Shown here in pieces: positions 10,727-22,019 of a stretch of 64,000 bases of DNA. The position numbers and the translations under genes are program-made. This stretch comes from Vandiemenella viatica. Its lineage: Eukaryota > Arthropoda > Insecta > Orthoptera > Morabidae. Numbering within the stretch: the stretch's first letter is position 1; each line of letters begins with the position of its first letter. The stretch covers positions 176,150,935-176,214,934 of the forward strand of contig CM061921.1 in NCBI GenBank assembly GCA_031002005.1. The letters run 5' to 3'. The notes below the pieces were generated by a model that did not search any database, was not told where the DNA came from, and saw only the letters and a list, made by a program, of their open reading frames with translations.

Positions 10727-11927
10727 GTAATACCGTCAATTCTTTACTTTTGTACTGGCATAGTGAATGAAACAATTTAAATTTTTCTGAGCCGATATTC
10801 TGTGGAGTATTAATTAACTTGCTAATGATGAGACCGCAGAGAAGATGAGCTCTAATGTTTGTATATCGGTCAGTAGATGTGTTTGTGACTCAACTGACTA
10901 TCAGCAGTTGATTATGTATATATGTATTTGTTCTAGCTTTACTACTGTCTTTCGATATTTATAATGATGTCAAATTTAAGCTTCTTGTTTTTGGAATTTC
11001 TTTTTCATGTAAACACGCTGGAGAAAGAAGCGTAGGCCCCAGCTGTTCACATCAAAAAATTTCGGCATTATAAATTTCATTTCTGCACTGCTCTGACTAT
11101 TTTTTATTTATTTTTTATTGTAACCTGTGGTCACATTAAATAAACAAAATTTATTCTAATTAATATTTGAAATAGTGCATGTCTCCTAGTTAGCCCCATA
11201 AACCTAAACAATGTATCCTTCTTATAAAGAGTGTTCACTTATATATTAATTTCATTTGCATCATTGCCGTTAATCCTCAGAAACAATTTGTTACTTCGAT
11301 TAAATGTACATATATTTCTGCTTACAATAAGGAAGTGCGTAAGTTCGTTTTTACATCCGAAAATGCTGTCTATTACTGAAAGGGAGTTTCAATTACGAAA
11401 TAAAAATTAATATTTGGTATACCGATTTACAAGGAAAACAAGATTCTATTACAACAACATACGTTTACAAAACAGAGCAGCACATATATTTTGGTGCAGG
11501 TAGACAGTAAAACTGAGAGTAAAAACTATTAAGAATGTTTCAGAAATAAATATAATATTTAAAATAACAAACTTATAACTAAAATCCTACAATTTTATAA
11601 TAAGTAACAATCTGACAGATTCAAAAATATTAACCATGTTTGCTTAAAGGATTCAGGAATTTCTAAAAATTTAATAATATGGTATTAAATAAGAATGTTC
11701 ATCAGTGAGGATTTTTAGATTTTCGGTATCAGTTTTTCTTGTTATACTGTAACAAAAGAGCATCTCAAGTTAAAAAAATTAATTTATTAACAATTACCAC
11801 CGCTGTGTTATTTAACCCTGAGTCAGCAACATAATCAATCATAGACCCACCAACACTGGGGTCTACCACTTACGTGTCATGTTTTGAAACTGGTGTTGGA
11901 TTGTTTGTTTGCAGCCGGTGCGCTATT
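10727..11927. other. Start of intron, no element recognised
   Basis: AT-rich non-coding DNA. Nothing is assigned. Confidence 0.4.
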
Positions 11928-12075
11928 GTTGTTGTAGCAACGCGTTTGTCTGCGGGCGCACACTTTCACATTTGACTCAATTCAACTTTACTGAAGTTTT
12001 TGCGATATTTAGAATGTTTCTATTTATTCCCGAAATGCTCTCATTTTAAACGGCGGTCCACCTATGCCGATTAGG
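11928..12075 (+). repeat. Left inverted-repeat arm of the Penelope-like element
   Basis: It contains GTTTGTCTGCGGGCGCACAC, ACATTTGACTCAATTC, TTTCTATTTATTC and TTTTAAACGGCGGTCCACC. The reverse complements of all of these recur in order at 13035-13260, with small changes. Confidence 0.75.
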
Positions 12076-12199
12076 TGTTTAGTTCGAGTCCCCGCAAGAT
12101 TCTTTGTGCTTCTGATGTAGATATCTGTGCAACATGTAATAGGTTCTAATATTTTTGCTAAAACCTTTGCTAAGCCACATAATGGTGAGTCAACCGCAA

Positions 12200-13110
12200 G
12201 TATTTAGTGAACAAGATACAGACTGCTTCTCTCTCATAAGATGATCTTGTCAGCTTCGGTCTAGTATCGCTTTTCAGTAACATCCCACTGGAGAAAGTCA
12301 TTAAAATAATAAAGCAAGAATTTAATGACGATTTGAGTCTACTGCTTCGGCATTGTTTGAGAGCGACCTATTTCCAGTGGAACAACAATTGTTATGAACA
12401 GCAAGCTGGAGTAGCTACGGGCAGTTCCCTTTCCCCGGTGACAGAAATCTTGTTCATTAAAAAATTTAAACGCTAAGTTCGTCGATTTGGTTTAGATAAG
12501 TAGACGACACGTTTGTGGTAAGACCACAAGAAGGGATCAAATCTAAAACGACTGGATAATTGATTTTCTTGAATGTGCTGCTTAGAAGAAAGGAAGGAAA
12601 ATTAATACACACAGTCTATAGAAAAACTACACATACAGAACACCATTTAAATGGTATATTCCATCACCATGCAGCTATAAAGAAAAAAACTCTGATAAAG
12701 ACCTTTACTTTTAGAGTGAAAAAGGTGGCAGATTATGACCATATGACGGATGAGAAAAAGATCTGCGAGAGAACGTATACAATAGCCCGCGATGTGAGCA
12801 GTAATCCATAACCAAGGAATAGAATAAAAGTAGAATGCCTTTCTACCTAATGTAACTGGAGTCACTGAAAGGATAGGTAAAGTACTGACTGAAGTCAATA
12901 TTAAATCAATTTTAAGCAGTAGGAATAAGGAGAGAAGCGTTTTAAGATCACAGAGCGCCATTAGTGGAGTCTACAGGAATTCCTGTGGTTGTAATCACCA
13001 TCGTACTGAAAGAGAGAAACAAACCACCAAGTCAGCAGTGGCGGACCACCGTTTAAAAGCAGGGCTTAGAATTCAAAGTGTAAAGACTAAAACCATAGCA
13101 TAGCAGATAG
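12200..13110 (+). pseudogene. Penelope-like reverse transcriptase / GIY-YIG nuclease remnant
   Basis: Read across frames the region gives SLFSNIPLEKVIKIIKQEF (about 12265-12325), AGVATGSSLSPVTEILFIK (12408-12465), then a catalytic box in which the tyrosine of YVDD has become a TAA stop at 12497-12499 before VDDTFVV. After that come FLNVLLRRKEGKLIHTVYRK (12564-12625) with THTEHHLNG, KVADYDHMTDE, and near 12970 VYRNSCGCN, the start of a GIY-YIG-type endonuclease. This order is diagnostic of Penelope-like elements that carry the endonuclease. Several frameshifts show it is dead; the 5' part of the RT is eroded. Confidence 0.88.
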
Positions 13111-13260
13111 ATTTTTTTTTAAAACGCGAAGTTAGTGAATAAATAGAAATATTTTAAACATACCAAAAACTACAGTAAAGACGAATTGAATCAAATGTGG
13201 ACGTGTGCGCCCGCAGACAAACTACAACAACAATCTCGGACACAAACTGCCGAAAAAACA
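13035..13260 (-). repeat. Right inverted-repeat arm of the Penelope-like element
   Basis: Reverse complement of the left arm at 11928-12075, with about 80 extra bases between the GGCGGACCACCGTTTAAAA block and the rest. The match stops near 13260. Confidence 0.72.
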
Positions 13261-16200
13261 AAAGTCGCCCAGTCTCTTAACGAGATTGTAAGCTGAAAAC
13301 AAACAATACAATATAAGAGTTCTTAGGTTATTCATTTATTTTCACAACAAAAGATTCCGTTGTACTGTATGATTCTTTATGTGTGGTAGTTTGAATGTTA
13401 AGTGTCGTTACTAAAGACCGGAAAGAAAACTTTACACACGATATTTTAGAAATCCGTACTAATGGTGCATGTAAAAATTTGATTCCAATGATCACGGGTA
13501 CTTTATAACTTTAATGTGCTAACGAAGAAATTGGTAAGCACGTTAGTAATTAAAATTTACTGTGATAAAACTAAAAAAATAGTTTTGCAAATTTGAAAAC
13601 GATTCAAATAAGATAACGAATAAGAATAAATGTTGCAAATCTGATAATGAAATTATGCATTCAAAACCAAAATGTTCAGATCTTATCAGAATTCCCTCAT
13701 ACTAATACAGAATCGGTTGTGCATCCACACTAAACGATGTCCTGCGAACGCCAGCTTACAACAGCCGGAAAAGCTGCCGATTGGCTCAAATACTTGTCGT
13801 TTCTTACAATGCGCCTCAATGTTATTACTTTATCTGTTCAGTTGAGAAGATGGGTTCTTGTAACAGAACTGCTAATTTGTAATTCCTTTTTTTCCCTATA
13901 GAATATTCAATTACTCTTTCGTTTCGAAGATTCATCCAAACTGAAAGACATTCTGGGTGGGATATTCAAAATTTTATGTGCTTTAATAATTATCTAATCT
14001 TTGCCCTATATAGAAACGGCAACACATTCAATGTAATAACAAACGATTTAATGTAATTTGTCCATAACTTTTCAATAATCCTATTTATTATATTTTTTTC
14101 AAGATTATATTTATTTTCCATATAATCTGCATAAAAAGCATTACTACATACTTGTATCGAATTTTGTGAGCCAAAACCGCTAATGAATGAACATTAAAAT
14201 GCACACAATCCAGATTTAAGTTATTTTCTGTGTAACCTTTCATTGTTTCCAAATTTTAATATAGTATTTCTGATAACACGATTTCACATGTCAGCCCGTG
14301 TGCAATTTAGCCTGTGACGCACTGAAATTAAAACTCGCACTCAGACGCAAGTTGAGTCCTTGCTGAAGTCTCAAAGAACGAGCAATCACAGCAACAGGTG
14401 CAGAATGTAAACACAATTTTGATATGCCTTAAGGAAATTAAAGTACCAAGGAATATTGCAGATCTTTTACTTTTCTAAAATTTACTTTCGCCGTTTTTTT
14501 CGTTTTTTTGGTTCCGACATCACGCAAAAACGACTGTACACATTTCAAGGACGTTTACTACGCACTGAAATTTAGTCTACTTAAAATCTGATTTATGTAT
14601 CTCAACGCTACGACACTTGGAGGAGTATAAAATTAAATTACGTTCCTGGCATTAGCGGATTTTGATAAGGTATTCAAAGGGGTCACGTTACATCATCAAA
14701 GAAATAAAATCAGAAGCACGAAGAGCCATAAAATAACAGACGCTAACAGTGAAAAATTTTTAAAAAACTTAAATATGATTACATTTCTAGCAAAAACAAC
14801 TAGATTATAGTTACTTTTTGAAGTGAAACTTGTTTTAATTCTTTAGGTGAAACGCTGTGGAATATTCGGCTGAATTTCATGTGAAATGTACAATATTCTA
14901 ACATCTTTTTCGGTTCTTTCCGTAAGTATGGGTTAGAGACGTGACAGCCACCGGTTGAATGTGAGAAGTGTGGTAATAACACAGAAGAAAGCTACGTGGC
15001 AAAAATATAAATTTAAGTGGTAGTTTGTGTCACCGAGCCTGAAAATAATGGAAGTCTCAAGTATATATTTATCTATAGTGAGTTTTACTGGTCACAGCAA
15101 GAATCATCTCTTCCCGCTGGTGGCATAATCTAGTTTATCGTGCTATTAACAGACAAGTATTTGCTCTTTCCATTGCTGCTCCTGTTAAGAGTTCGGATTG
15201 AGAATTACGCACTGTTGGTTTGATATTCAGTCCAGAGTATTACGGATTTTTAATAGATGGAATATTTTTTATCTTATTTTATGAGAATCGAGTAATTTAA
15301 AACGCCGATGACAAACCAAATTTTCACATTGACTTAATTCCAATACTTTCAAAACTGCACGAATTTTATCGTAACAGATTTTGCTTATAGAATACTCCTC
15401 TTCTTGTTCAAAGATTGTCTTTGAAGCCGTTTTACGTTTCTCTCAACTTTATGGTGGTAGATTTGGAAATTGACTACAAGATTTTAGAAGCAAATTTCCT
15501 TAAAATGTTGAAGCGAAAACTGTGTGCTAGATTCCTGGCCATTCCTAGAAATATTACGGTAATACCCTAAGAAAAATTAAAAACAGCAAATCTTGAATAT
15601 CTACACGGGTTTGAGTTATTGTAATGCACCTGCTTTTATGCATGGGAAAAAAAAGTATTCCTATGATGGTTTCACTGTTCGTACCCGCCCTATATAAACA
15701 GGTCACGTGAATTCGTTATTTCATGTGTATTTTGAATTACATATTAAATGAAACGATAGTGCAAAAACTAATACGGGAATTATATTCATTAGTCTAACAT
15801 AACATCTGTAGAAGCAGATGGACATTGTAAACTTTAGCTCGAAAGCATTAGCATGAAATTTGTTTGCGTTAATAATTACTGATCCTTGGAATATCTCCTG
15901 CAAATAACAATTGGAAAGATCTATTCAGATTATTTAGAAGTCACTTTACATCAGAATTCCTTTTATAGATTTCTGCATTTCAACTTATGATTGTTTTACA
16001 TAATCCATTGGTGGATTCGATCGGTTTTCACTCGCATTTATACGGCATGTTGGGTAATAATAATTTATTTTGCATGAATTACTATGATTAATTATTTAAT
16101 TTACTAGTAACAAAGTAAAATGAAAAGATCCGTATTTGTATTTCAAGATGGATTGTTTCCAATATTATTTAATGTTTAATTATAATTTAAGTCCTTCGGA

Positions 16201-16879
16201 GCAACTTGCCATCATCAGACACGGCGACTATGCTGTCGGATATCTAGCCAACACCACTGTGATAGCCTGTCGTAATATCAAAATTACTAAGGGAACATGT
16301 ACTCAAAAGAGCTTCACATATATAAAAATATCGATACAATAATTATTTCTGTTAGTAATAGCTTCCAGGTTAATTTCTCCCTTACAGCCGTATACACCTT
16401 AATCCGATTTACACTTTACGATAGTAATTATTAAGTTAACATAGCCATTTCAGGAGAAAATTCAGTTTTCATGTAATTTTTATATTTACTGATGGCAATG
16501 AAATAATAAATATTTTAAATTTAATATTCGTGATGATTTTTGACTATTTTAATAATAAAGTGATCATTATTATCCTAATACGCTGTAATCAATGCTCAAT
16601 ACCACCATCAGATCATTGTTCTAGTAGTTTTAAAATAAGATGTAACCATTTCACATTATTTTTCGAACATCAAATGAGCATAGATACTTTCTTTTTCCAA
16701 AATATCCTATGAATAGTGAATGAGTACGGAATTTGCCATTACAGTGAAAATAATGTCCATTACTCCCACGTACCTTCCTAGAGACTAGAGTGCCGAGTTC
16801 GCTCTAAGGCATGGATGATGGCTAACCGCCCAAAAGCCATAGAAAATATTCTTCAAGTAAAACAATTCCTAATAATACA
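13261..16879. other. AT-rich intron, no element recognised
   Basis: About 3.6 kb with only short chance ORFs. I see no tRNA head, TIR or RT wording. It may include old unrecognisable repeats. Confidence 0.4.
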
Positions 16880-17440
16880 AATAAGATAAGTGCGCCAATT
16901 GTCGACGCGTTAAGAATTTTCGATGCCTGCGAACATACTATTTAATAATCATGCATTCTAGTTATATTCAGCATCTTAAATATAACATTTGATTGTAAAC
17001 TGTGAGTGCAAATATATGTATTTTTTATTGAATCTCTGTATTTGCTCCTTTACTTAATTACCTCTGATCATATTATCTAATAATTATGCATTCTAATGTC
17101 ATATTCAGTATCCTGTATATCTATCTTACCGTATATAGGCCTATAACAGTTGCTAGTCATTTGAAAGTGTAAACATATACCTACTTCTTTTTAAAAATTG
17201 AATCTTTTCATTTGTTCCTCTAACCAACACTCTGAATTAGACAGGCGACACATTTTGTACCTGAAAACGACTCCATGACCCTAAAATACCATCAAGGTAA
17301 AAAAAAAAAAAAAAAGAGTTGACCAAGGAAGATCGATAGAAAAGTTGATAGAAGGAGCCTTGCGCAAGTGGAAGCAATTCCGACCCAGACGGGAAACCAT
17401 GGGTGCCAGGTCAGATCCCACAAATCATGAGTTCGTGGAG
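16880..17440 (+). repeat. Unclassified dispersed repeat U1, copy b
   Basis: Shares ordered words with 4270-4745 (CCAATTGTCGAC, CATACTATTTAATAATCATGC, CCCTAAAATACCATCAAGGT, AGTGGAAGCAATTCC). This copy also holds an internal duplication: the CATACTATTTAATAATCATGC block near 16935 recurs as TATTATCTAATAATTATGC near 17070, each followed by a related TATTCAG sequence. Confidence 0.65.
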
Positions 17441-18720
17441 GATAAGAGAAATAAGTCCATTCATAAAACAATGCAAGAAAATTGTAACAGTATCCCATCG
17501 TCTTATCTGTCGCTATGAATATGATATAGTAGACGTAGTATGTACCGCAGACCGACACCACCTGTCGATTTCGGATTTTTTTTTTTTAAAGTGTTCTCGA
17601 TTAAAGTTGACAGTGTTTCTGGTTTTCTGGTGCATCGTATTGCCTTAAATTTAAACTTGTTACAATTTCACGTCGTCTATATGTGGACTGTCGGCAGCAG
17701 GTTCTCTTATAACAGATTCAGATGCCGCTCTGTTTGATTCTCATTTATATTGTCCATGCATTTTTTCATATTCTTTGGAATAGACAAATGAGCCCTGCTT
17801 CATGGTAGTTATCACTGCGAAAATATGAATGTTTGTGGCACGCCTGTTTGTTCTCCAAGTCATTGTAGCTTACAGGTAATTAAATACAATGTTTCTCTAA
17901 ATAGTGTCTTCAAAGTAACTCAAGTTATTCTATGCAATAAATTTCCCCAATATTACCAAAGGTTGTGGGTTAGCTCTAGGACATGAGTTAAATCATTCTA
18001 CCGCACTGATTCAATTTCCGCTGGTTTCAAATAAGCCTACATTTTTATCCCTAATGACTCCACCGTCGACAAATGGGAAAATTCAATTATTCTATTGACT
18101 TTATTATTTAATACTTTTATATGTATTGTTTCCTTCGCTGATCGTCTTTGATCCAAAAACCAGAGAAAGCAACAATTTTCTTTCTTTCATACAATTCTTC
18201 AAAACGCTAACTTTGAAACACTAATAGTAGCTTTCTCTACTTCTAGACTTAATAAATAGTCAGGAAAAACAGAATCGGATCATTTGTTGTAAAAAAAATA
18301 TATATATATTACAGATGCAGTATGTTTATAAAAAATACACGTGTTCATCAATAATAGTTCCCTTTATTAAAATGTGCTTATGACCCTAATAGACAATAAA
18401 AGGTAGAAAATGCTATAGGAAGCTAGCAAAAGAAGTAATCAGGATGCGAATTGCTTAAAGTTCTTATATGATAATAAATCAGTGACTGAGAAATCTAGAC
18501 ATTTTCAGCTATTCCGAATCTATTTAATGATCTCATACAATTTTTTTTTGCAATCTTTGAGTATAATTACATTAAAAAGTTGAAAATACCTAATAATTAT
18601 TCAGACTGAATCACGTTAACCTTCGCATTATCTGCCAAAATATAATACACAGTGAGAGCTTATTTGAATGTTCAGAAAGCCAGTGCACTGATACAACCTT
18701 TTAATAAATACTGTCCCATG
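17441..18720. other. AT-rich intron, no element recognised
   Basis: No supported gene or repeat. A short TA-dinucleotide run lies at about 18297-18309. Confidence 0.4.
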
Positions 18721-18731
18721 AGGACGTAGGA

Positions 18732-18973
18732 AACCGAGCGTGGTGGTGTAACGGTTAGCGTTCTGGCCTCGCATTCGGGAGGACGCGGGTTCGAATCCCC
18801 GTCCGGGCATCCAGATTTGGGTTTTCCATGGTTTCCCCAAATCACTCCAGGCGAATGCCGGCATGCTTCCTTTAAAAAGGCCATGGCCGAATTCCTTCCC
18901 GTTCCTTGCCCCAATCCCATCCCGCCTCTAATGACCGCACTGTCGACGAGGCGTAAAGCCCAAGCGAAAAAAA
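18732..18973 (+). mobile_element. SINE family 1, full-length copy
   Basis: Complete head with A box TGGTGTAACGGTTAGC and B box GGTTCGAATCC, the shared body, and the 3' end ACGAGGCGTAAAGCCCAAGC followed by A. Target duplication AGGACGTAGGA at 18721-18731 and 18974-18984 is perfect. It inserted next to or into an old Tc1-like remnant. Confidence 0.95.
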
Positions 18974-19520
18974 AGGACGTAGGATGTCCGTGACGTACCG
19001 TTGTGCTGTCGGAGTTTCTCCTATCACTACCAGCCGTGACCTGAAGCCATAGCCACCATGACGCGAGGAGTAACCAAAAAATGGAAGTGAAATAATAAAG
19101 GCTCAAGATTGAATATACACTGCCTGGGGGGGGGAAAGTGAAGCATTCAGAGTGATGGGAGGAAACGAAATGAAACTTGACGGGTTGACATGGTATGTGA
19201 TATTATTTCAGTGATTAGAGCTTGGCAGTATGAGTCTTTTGATCAGTACGACGATACACCACATCTGGGCTGAATGCATGCACTGACTCCTAAAGACAAC
19301 TGTCACGTCTGAGATGGTCCTCACGTGTTCTGGAGATCTTGCTGGCCACCGGAGTACCTCAACATGACGCAGTGTGTGGTACTGTTGCGTGAGATGTAAC
19401 ACCCGAGGACGCAGGATGTTCGCACGTACCGCTGTGTCTGTCAGAGTTCCATTAATCACTGCAAGCCGTGACTCATTATCACGCCAGGAGTAACGTCACT
19501 GTGCCTCTCCAACACAAGGC
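18974..19520 (-). pseudogene. Decayed Tc1-like transposase remnant
   Basis: On the minus strand the text VLRWPARSP (about 19337-19365) and, upstream in that frame, LERHSDVTPGV.M (19470-19510) match blocks of Tc1 transposases (HSGVTPGVMVWGAI, LRWPARSPDLSPIE). Catalytic residues and most of the frame are gone. A roughly 100-bp piece (19404-19503) is repeated in direct orientation at 18974-19076, so two overlapping copies or an internal duplication are present. Confidence 0.6.
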
Positions 19521-20165
19521 GACGCCATTAATTGCGTTAAGTGATTCTGCACTACCTCGGATGACCACCGTCGGCGAGAATGGCGGTGACTTTAGCATAT
19601 TGACTGTTTTCTCTCGCAGCTGAGACTTTTAATGACGTTTGGTAGCTTTTATATTAACCTATCTGATATCTGCAGGAACAAAAACATATTTATTTTGACA
19701 CTATTTAGGAATACAAAGAGTAAGATGACTTCATCTTGTGCTAAATAAGACTAAAGCCAATAAAAAATATCTAAGCAACTCAAACAAAGTGATTAAACCT
19801 TTTTTTTAACGTTATCTTTAAATAAATGGATTAAAGAAATAAGCAAAAGTCGTGCAGAAAGTTAGATTTCAATTTTCAATTGGTTTACTGATGTTTGCTA
19901 AGTCATCTTTTCCTTTGTGTTTAATGCAAATAACAGGAGAATCGTGGAATAATCGCAGCAATTACGAAATAATTATTTCTTATGTGAGTGTATTCTCAAT
20001 TGCAGTTGCTTATGCCACTTAATAATACGGATCATAATAAATGAATTCAGTTCAAATATTTCATCAATGTGTACCAGAGAGGTGCAGAAATTGGTATAAC
20101 TTTTCAAGGGTTACTGTTTTTAGTGGTAAGATATAAACGTTTTTAATTACTCCAAATTGTCTTTT
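19521..20165. other. AT-rich intron, no element recognised
   Basis: Nothing assigned. Confidence 0.4.
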
Positions 20166-20560
20166 ACTCGATAGGGCTAGTAACAATAATAATGACTTGG
20201 GCTATAATACATTTTATGAAGGAAAGAAGGATGCAAAGAGCAAAATTACAAAAATTATTAAAGTTGCAGGTATTATAACTACTACATTTAAATCATAGTT
20301 GTAGTTCTAGACTGATGCTCTAGCAGGACCAACTTTGAGGTACGGTAGTGAAATCTGGACCATCCGGAATCAATGTGAAAAAAGTTAACATCGGCAGAAT
20401 GAGGTTCGTTGACATAACAGTTACACGGAAGTAGGAAAATAGATCAGAATATAAACAAATAGAAACAGCACGTTGTAGGAAAGAATCCTTCCCGAACTGA
20501 GAAGTGCAAAACATGGTAGATGACGACAGTATGAAGACATTGTAGTTTGTGGCTAGCAAG
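20166..20560 (+). pseudogene. RTE-like LINE, RT C-terminal fragment
   Basis: Across frames this reads DLGYNTFYEGKKDAKSKITK, VAGIITTTFK and then GPTLRYGSEIWTIRNQCEK followed by a broken MRF/EVGK stretch. It matches the end of endonuclease-reverse transcriptases where TL.YGSE.WT is followed by AEM.F.RR. It is cut off by the Tc1 palindrome inserted at the TA at 20565. Confidence 0.7.
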
Positions 20561-20730
20561 AAAGTACACAGACGGAAAAAAAAATCCCAACACCAAGAAA
20601 AAATTATTGTAGAGTAATGAAATTTGGACAATGCATTTGTCAAGTTAACATGTTTAATTGATTAAATTTTCAAGATCACAGGTTAATTTAAGCTCAAGAA
20701 AATGCATTTCAAATGTGAAATACTGTTAAA

Positions 20731-21311
20731 TTAATAGCCGGTGTAACCTCCAGAATTTTGAATGCAAGCCTGCAAACGTGAATGCATTGTGTCATACAGG
20801 TTTCGAATGTCACTTTGTGGTATGGAGTTCCATGCTTGTTGTACTTGTGCTGTCAATACTGGGACGGTCAGTGCTGGCTGTGGATGATGCTGGAGTTGTC
20901 GTCCAATGATATCCCATACGTGTTCAATTGGAGACAGATCTGGTGATCTCGCAGGCCAAGGTAACATGTCGACACTCTGTAGAGCACGTTGCGAGACAAC
21001 AGCGGTATGAGGGCGAGCGTTATCCTGTTGAAAAACTCCCCCTTGAATGCTGTTCATGAATGGCAGCACTACAGGTTGAATTACCAGACTGACGTACAAA
21101 TTTGCAGTCAGTGTGTTTGGTATAACCACAAGAGTGCTCCTGCTGTCATAGGAAATTGCTCCCCAGACCATGACTCCAGGTGTAGGTCCAGTGTGTCTAG
21201 GCCGCAGACAGTTTGGTTGCAGGCGTTCCCCTGGCCTCCTTCTGACCAACACTCGGCCATCACTGGCACCAAGGCAGAACCTGCTTTCATCAGAAAACAC
21301 AACAGATCTCC
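20731..21311 (-). pseudogene. Tc1-like transposase catalytic domain (5'-truncated)
   Basis: The true transposase part on this strand begins in the spacer with WRSVVFSDESRFCLGASDGR and runs through PGVMVWGAISYDSRS, FQQDNARPHTA and SPDLSPIEHVWD to the stop after GGYTGY. All three catalytic residues (D, D, E) are present and the frame is intact, but the helix-turn-helix DNA-binding region is missing. The open frame extends upstream to 21576 only because the antisense of the opposite arm is open; those first 87 or so residues are not transposase. Confidence 0.9.
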
Positions 21312-21834
21312 AGTGTTGGTCAGAAGGAGGCCAGGGGAACGCCTGCAACCAAACTTTCTGCGGCCTAGACACACTGGACCTACACCTGGAGTCATGGTCT
21401 GGGGAGCAATTTCCTATGACAGCAGGAGCACTCTTGTGGTTATACCAAACACACTGACTGCAAATTTGTACGTCAGTCTGGTAATTCAACCTGTAGTGCT
21501 GCCATTCATGAACAGCATTCAAGGGGGAGTTTTTCAACAGGATAACGCTCGCCCTCATACCGCTGTTGTCTCGCAACGTGCTCTACAGAGTGTCGACATG
21601 TTACCTTGGCCTGCGAGATCACCAGATCTGTCTCCAATTGAACACGTATGGGATATCATTGGACGACAACTCCAGCATCATCCACAGCCAGCACTGACCG
21701 TCCCAGTATTGACAGCACAAGTACAACAAGCATGGAACTCCATACCACAAAGTGACATTCGAAACCTGTATGACACAATGCATTCACGTTTGCAGGCTTG
21801 CATTCAAAATTCTGGAGGTTACACCGGCTATTAA
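21312..21834 (+). pseudogene. Tc1-like transposase C-terminal half (opposite arm)
   Basis: Mirror copy on the plus strand starting at VLVRRRPGERLQPN and ending at GGYTGY. It lacks the first catalytic aspartate, because the spacer carrying it belongs to the other strand. One visible difference from the other arm is F for C in RLQPNFLRPRH. Confidence 0.9.
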
Positions 21835-22019
21835 TTTAACAGTATTTCACATTTGAAATGCATTTTCTTGAGCTTAAATTAACCTGTGATCTTGAAAATT
21901 TAATCAATTAAACATGTTAACTTGACAAATGCATTGTCCAAATTTCATTACTCTACAATAATTTTTTCTTGGTGTTGGGATTTTTTTTTCCGTCTGTGTA
22001 TATAACAACCCGATGTTCT

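Larger units (their letters stand above)
11928..13260 (+). mobile_element. Penelope-like element remnant with flanking inverted repeats
   Basis: A decayed Penelope-type reverse transcriptase and GIY-YIG region (12200-13110) lies between two inverted sequence blocks, 11928-12075 and 13035-13260. Penelope-like elements are known to carry terminal repeats in direct or inverted arrangement, so the blocks are probably part of the element. No clear target duplication was found. Confidence 0.75.
20567..21998. mobile_element. Tc1-like foldback (palindromic) element, copy 2
   Basis: Two arms of 687 bp, 20567-21253 and 21312-21998, are inverted copies with only isolated mismatches. The spacer between them is 58 bp (21254-21311). 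Both ends read CACAGACGGAAA... inward and are flanked by TA (20565-20566, 21999-22000). Each arm consists of the 3' terminus plus the C-terminal half of the transposase, so the normal 5' half has been replaced by an inverted 3' half. The near identity of the arms implies a recent origin. Confidence 0.95.

Noticed and set aside
10365..10775. 136-codon minus-strand ORF over the GC-rich region
   Set aside because: GC-rich DNA gives long chance ORFs on all frames; the plus-strand exon with EH1 motif and donor explains the locus better.
15685..15715. TATATAAACAGGTCACGTGA as a core promoter
   Set aside because: A TATA-like word and an E-box occur by chance in AT-rich DNA, and no transcript-like sequence follows.
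17292..17737. Overlapping small ORFs on both strands (81, 89 and 65 codons)
   Set aside because: Low-complexity residues, homopolymer-driven and lying partly in repeat U1; no family resemblance.
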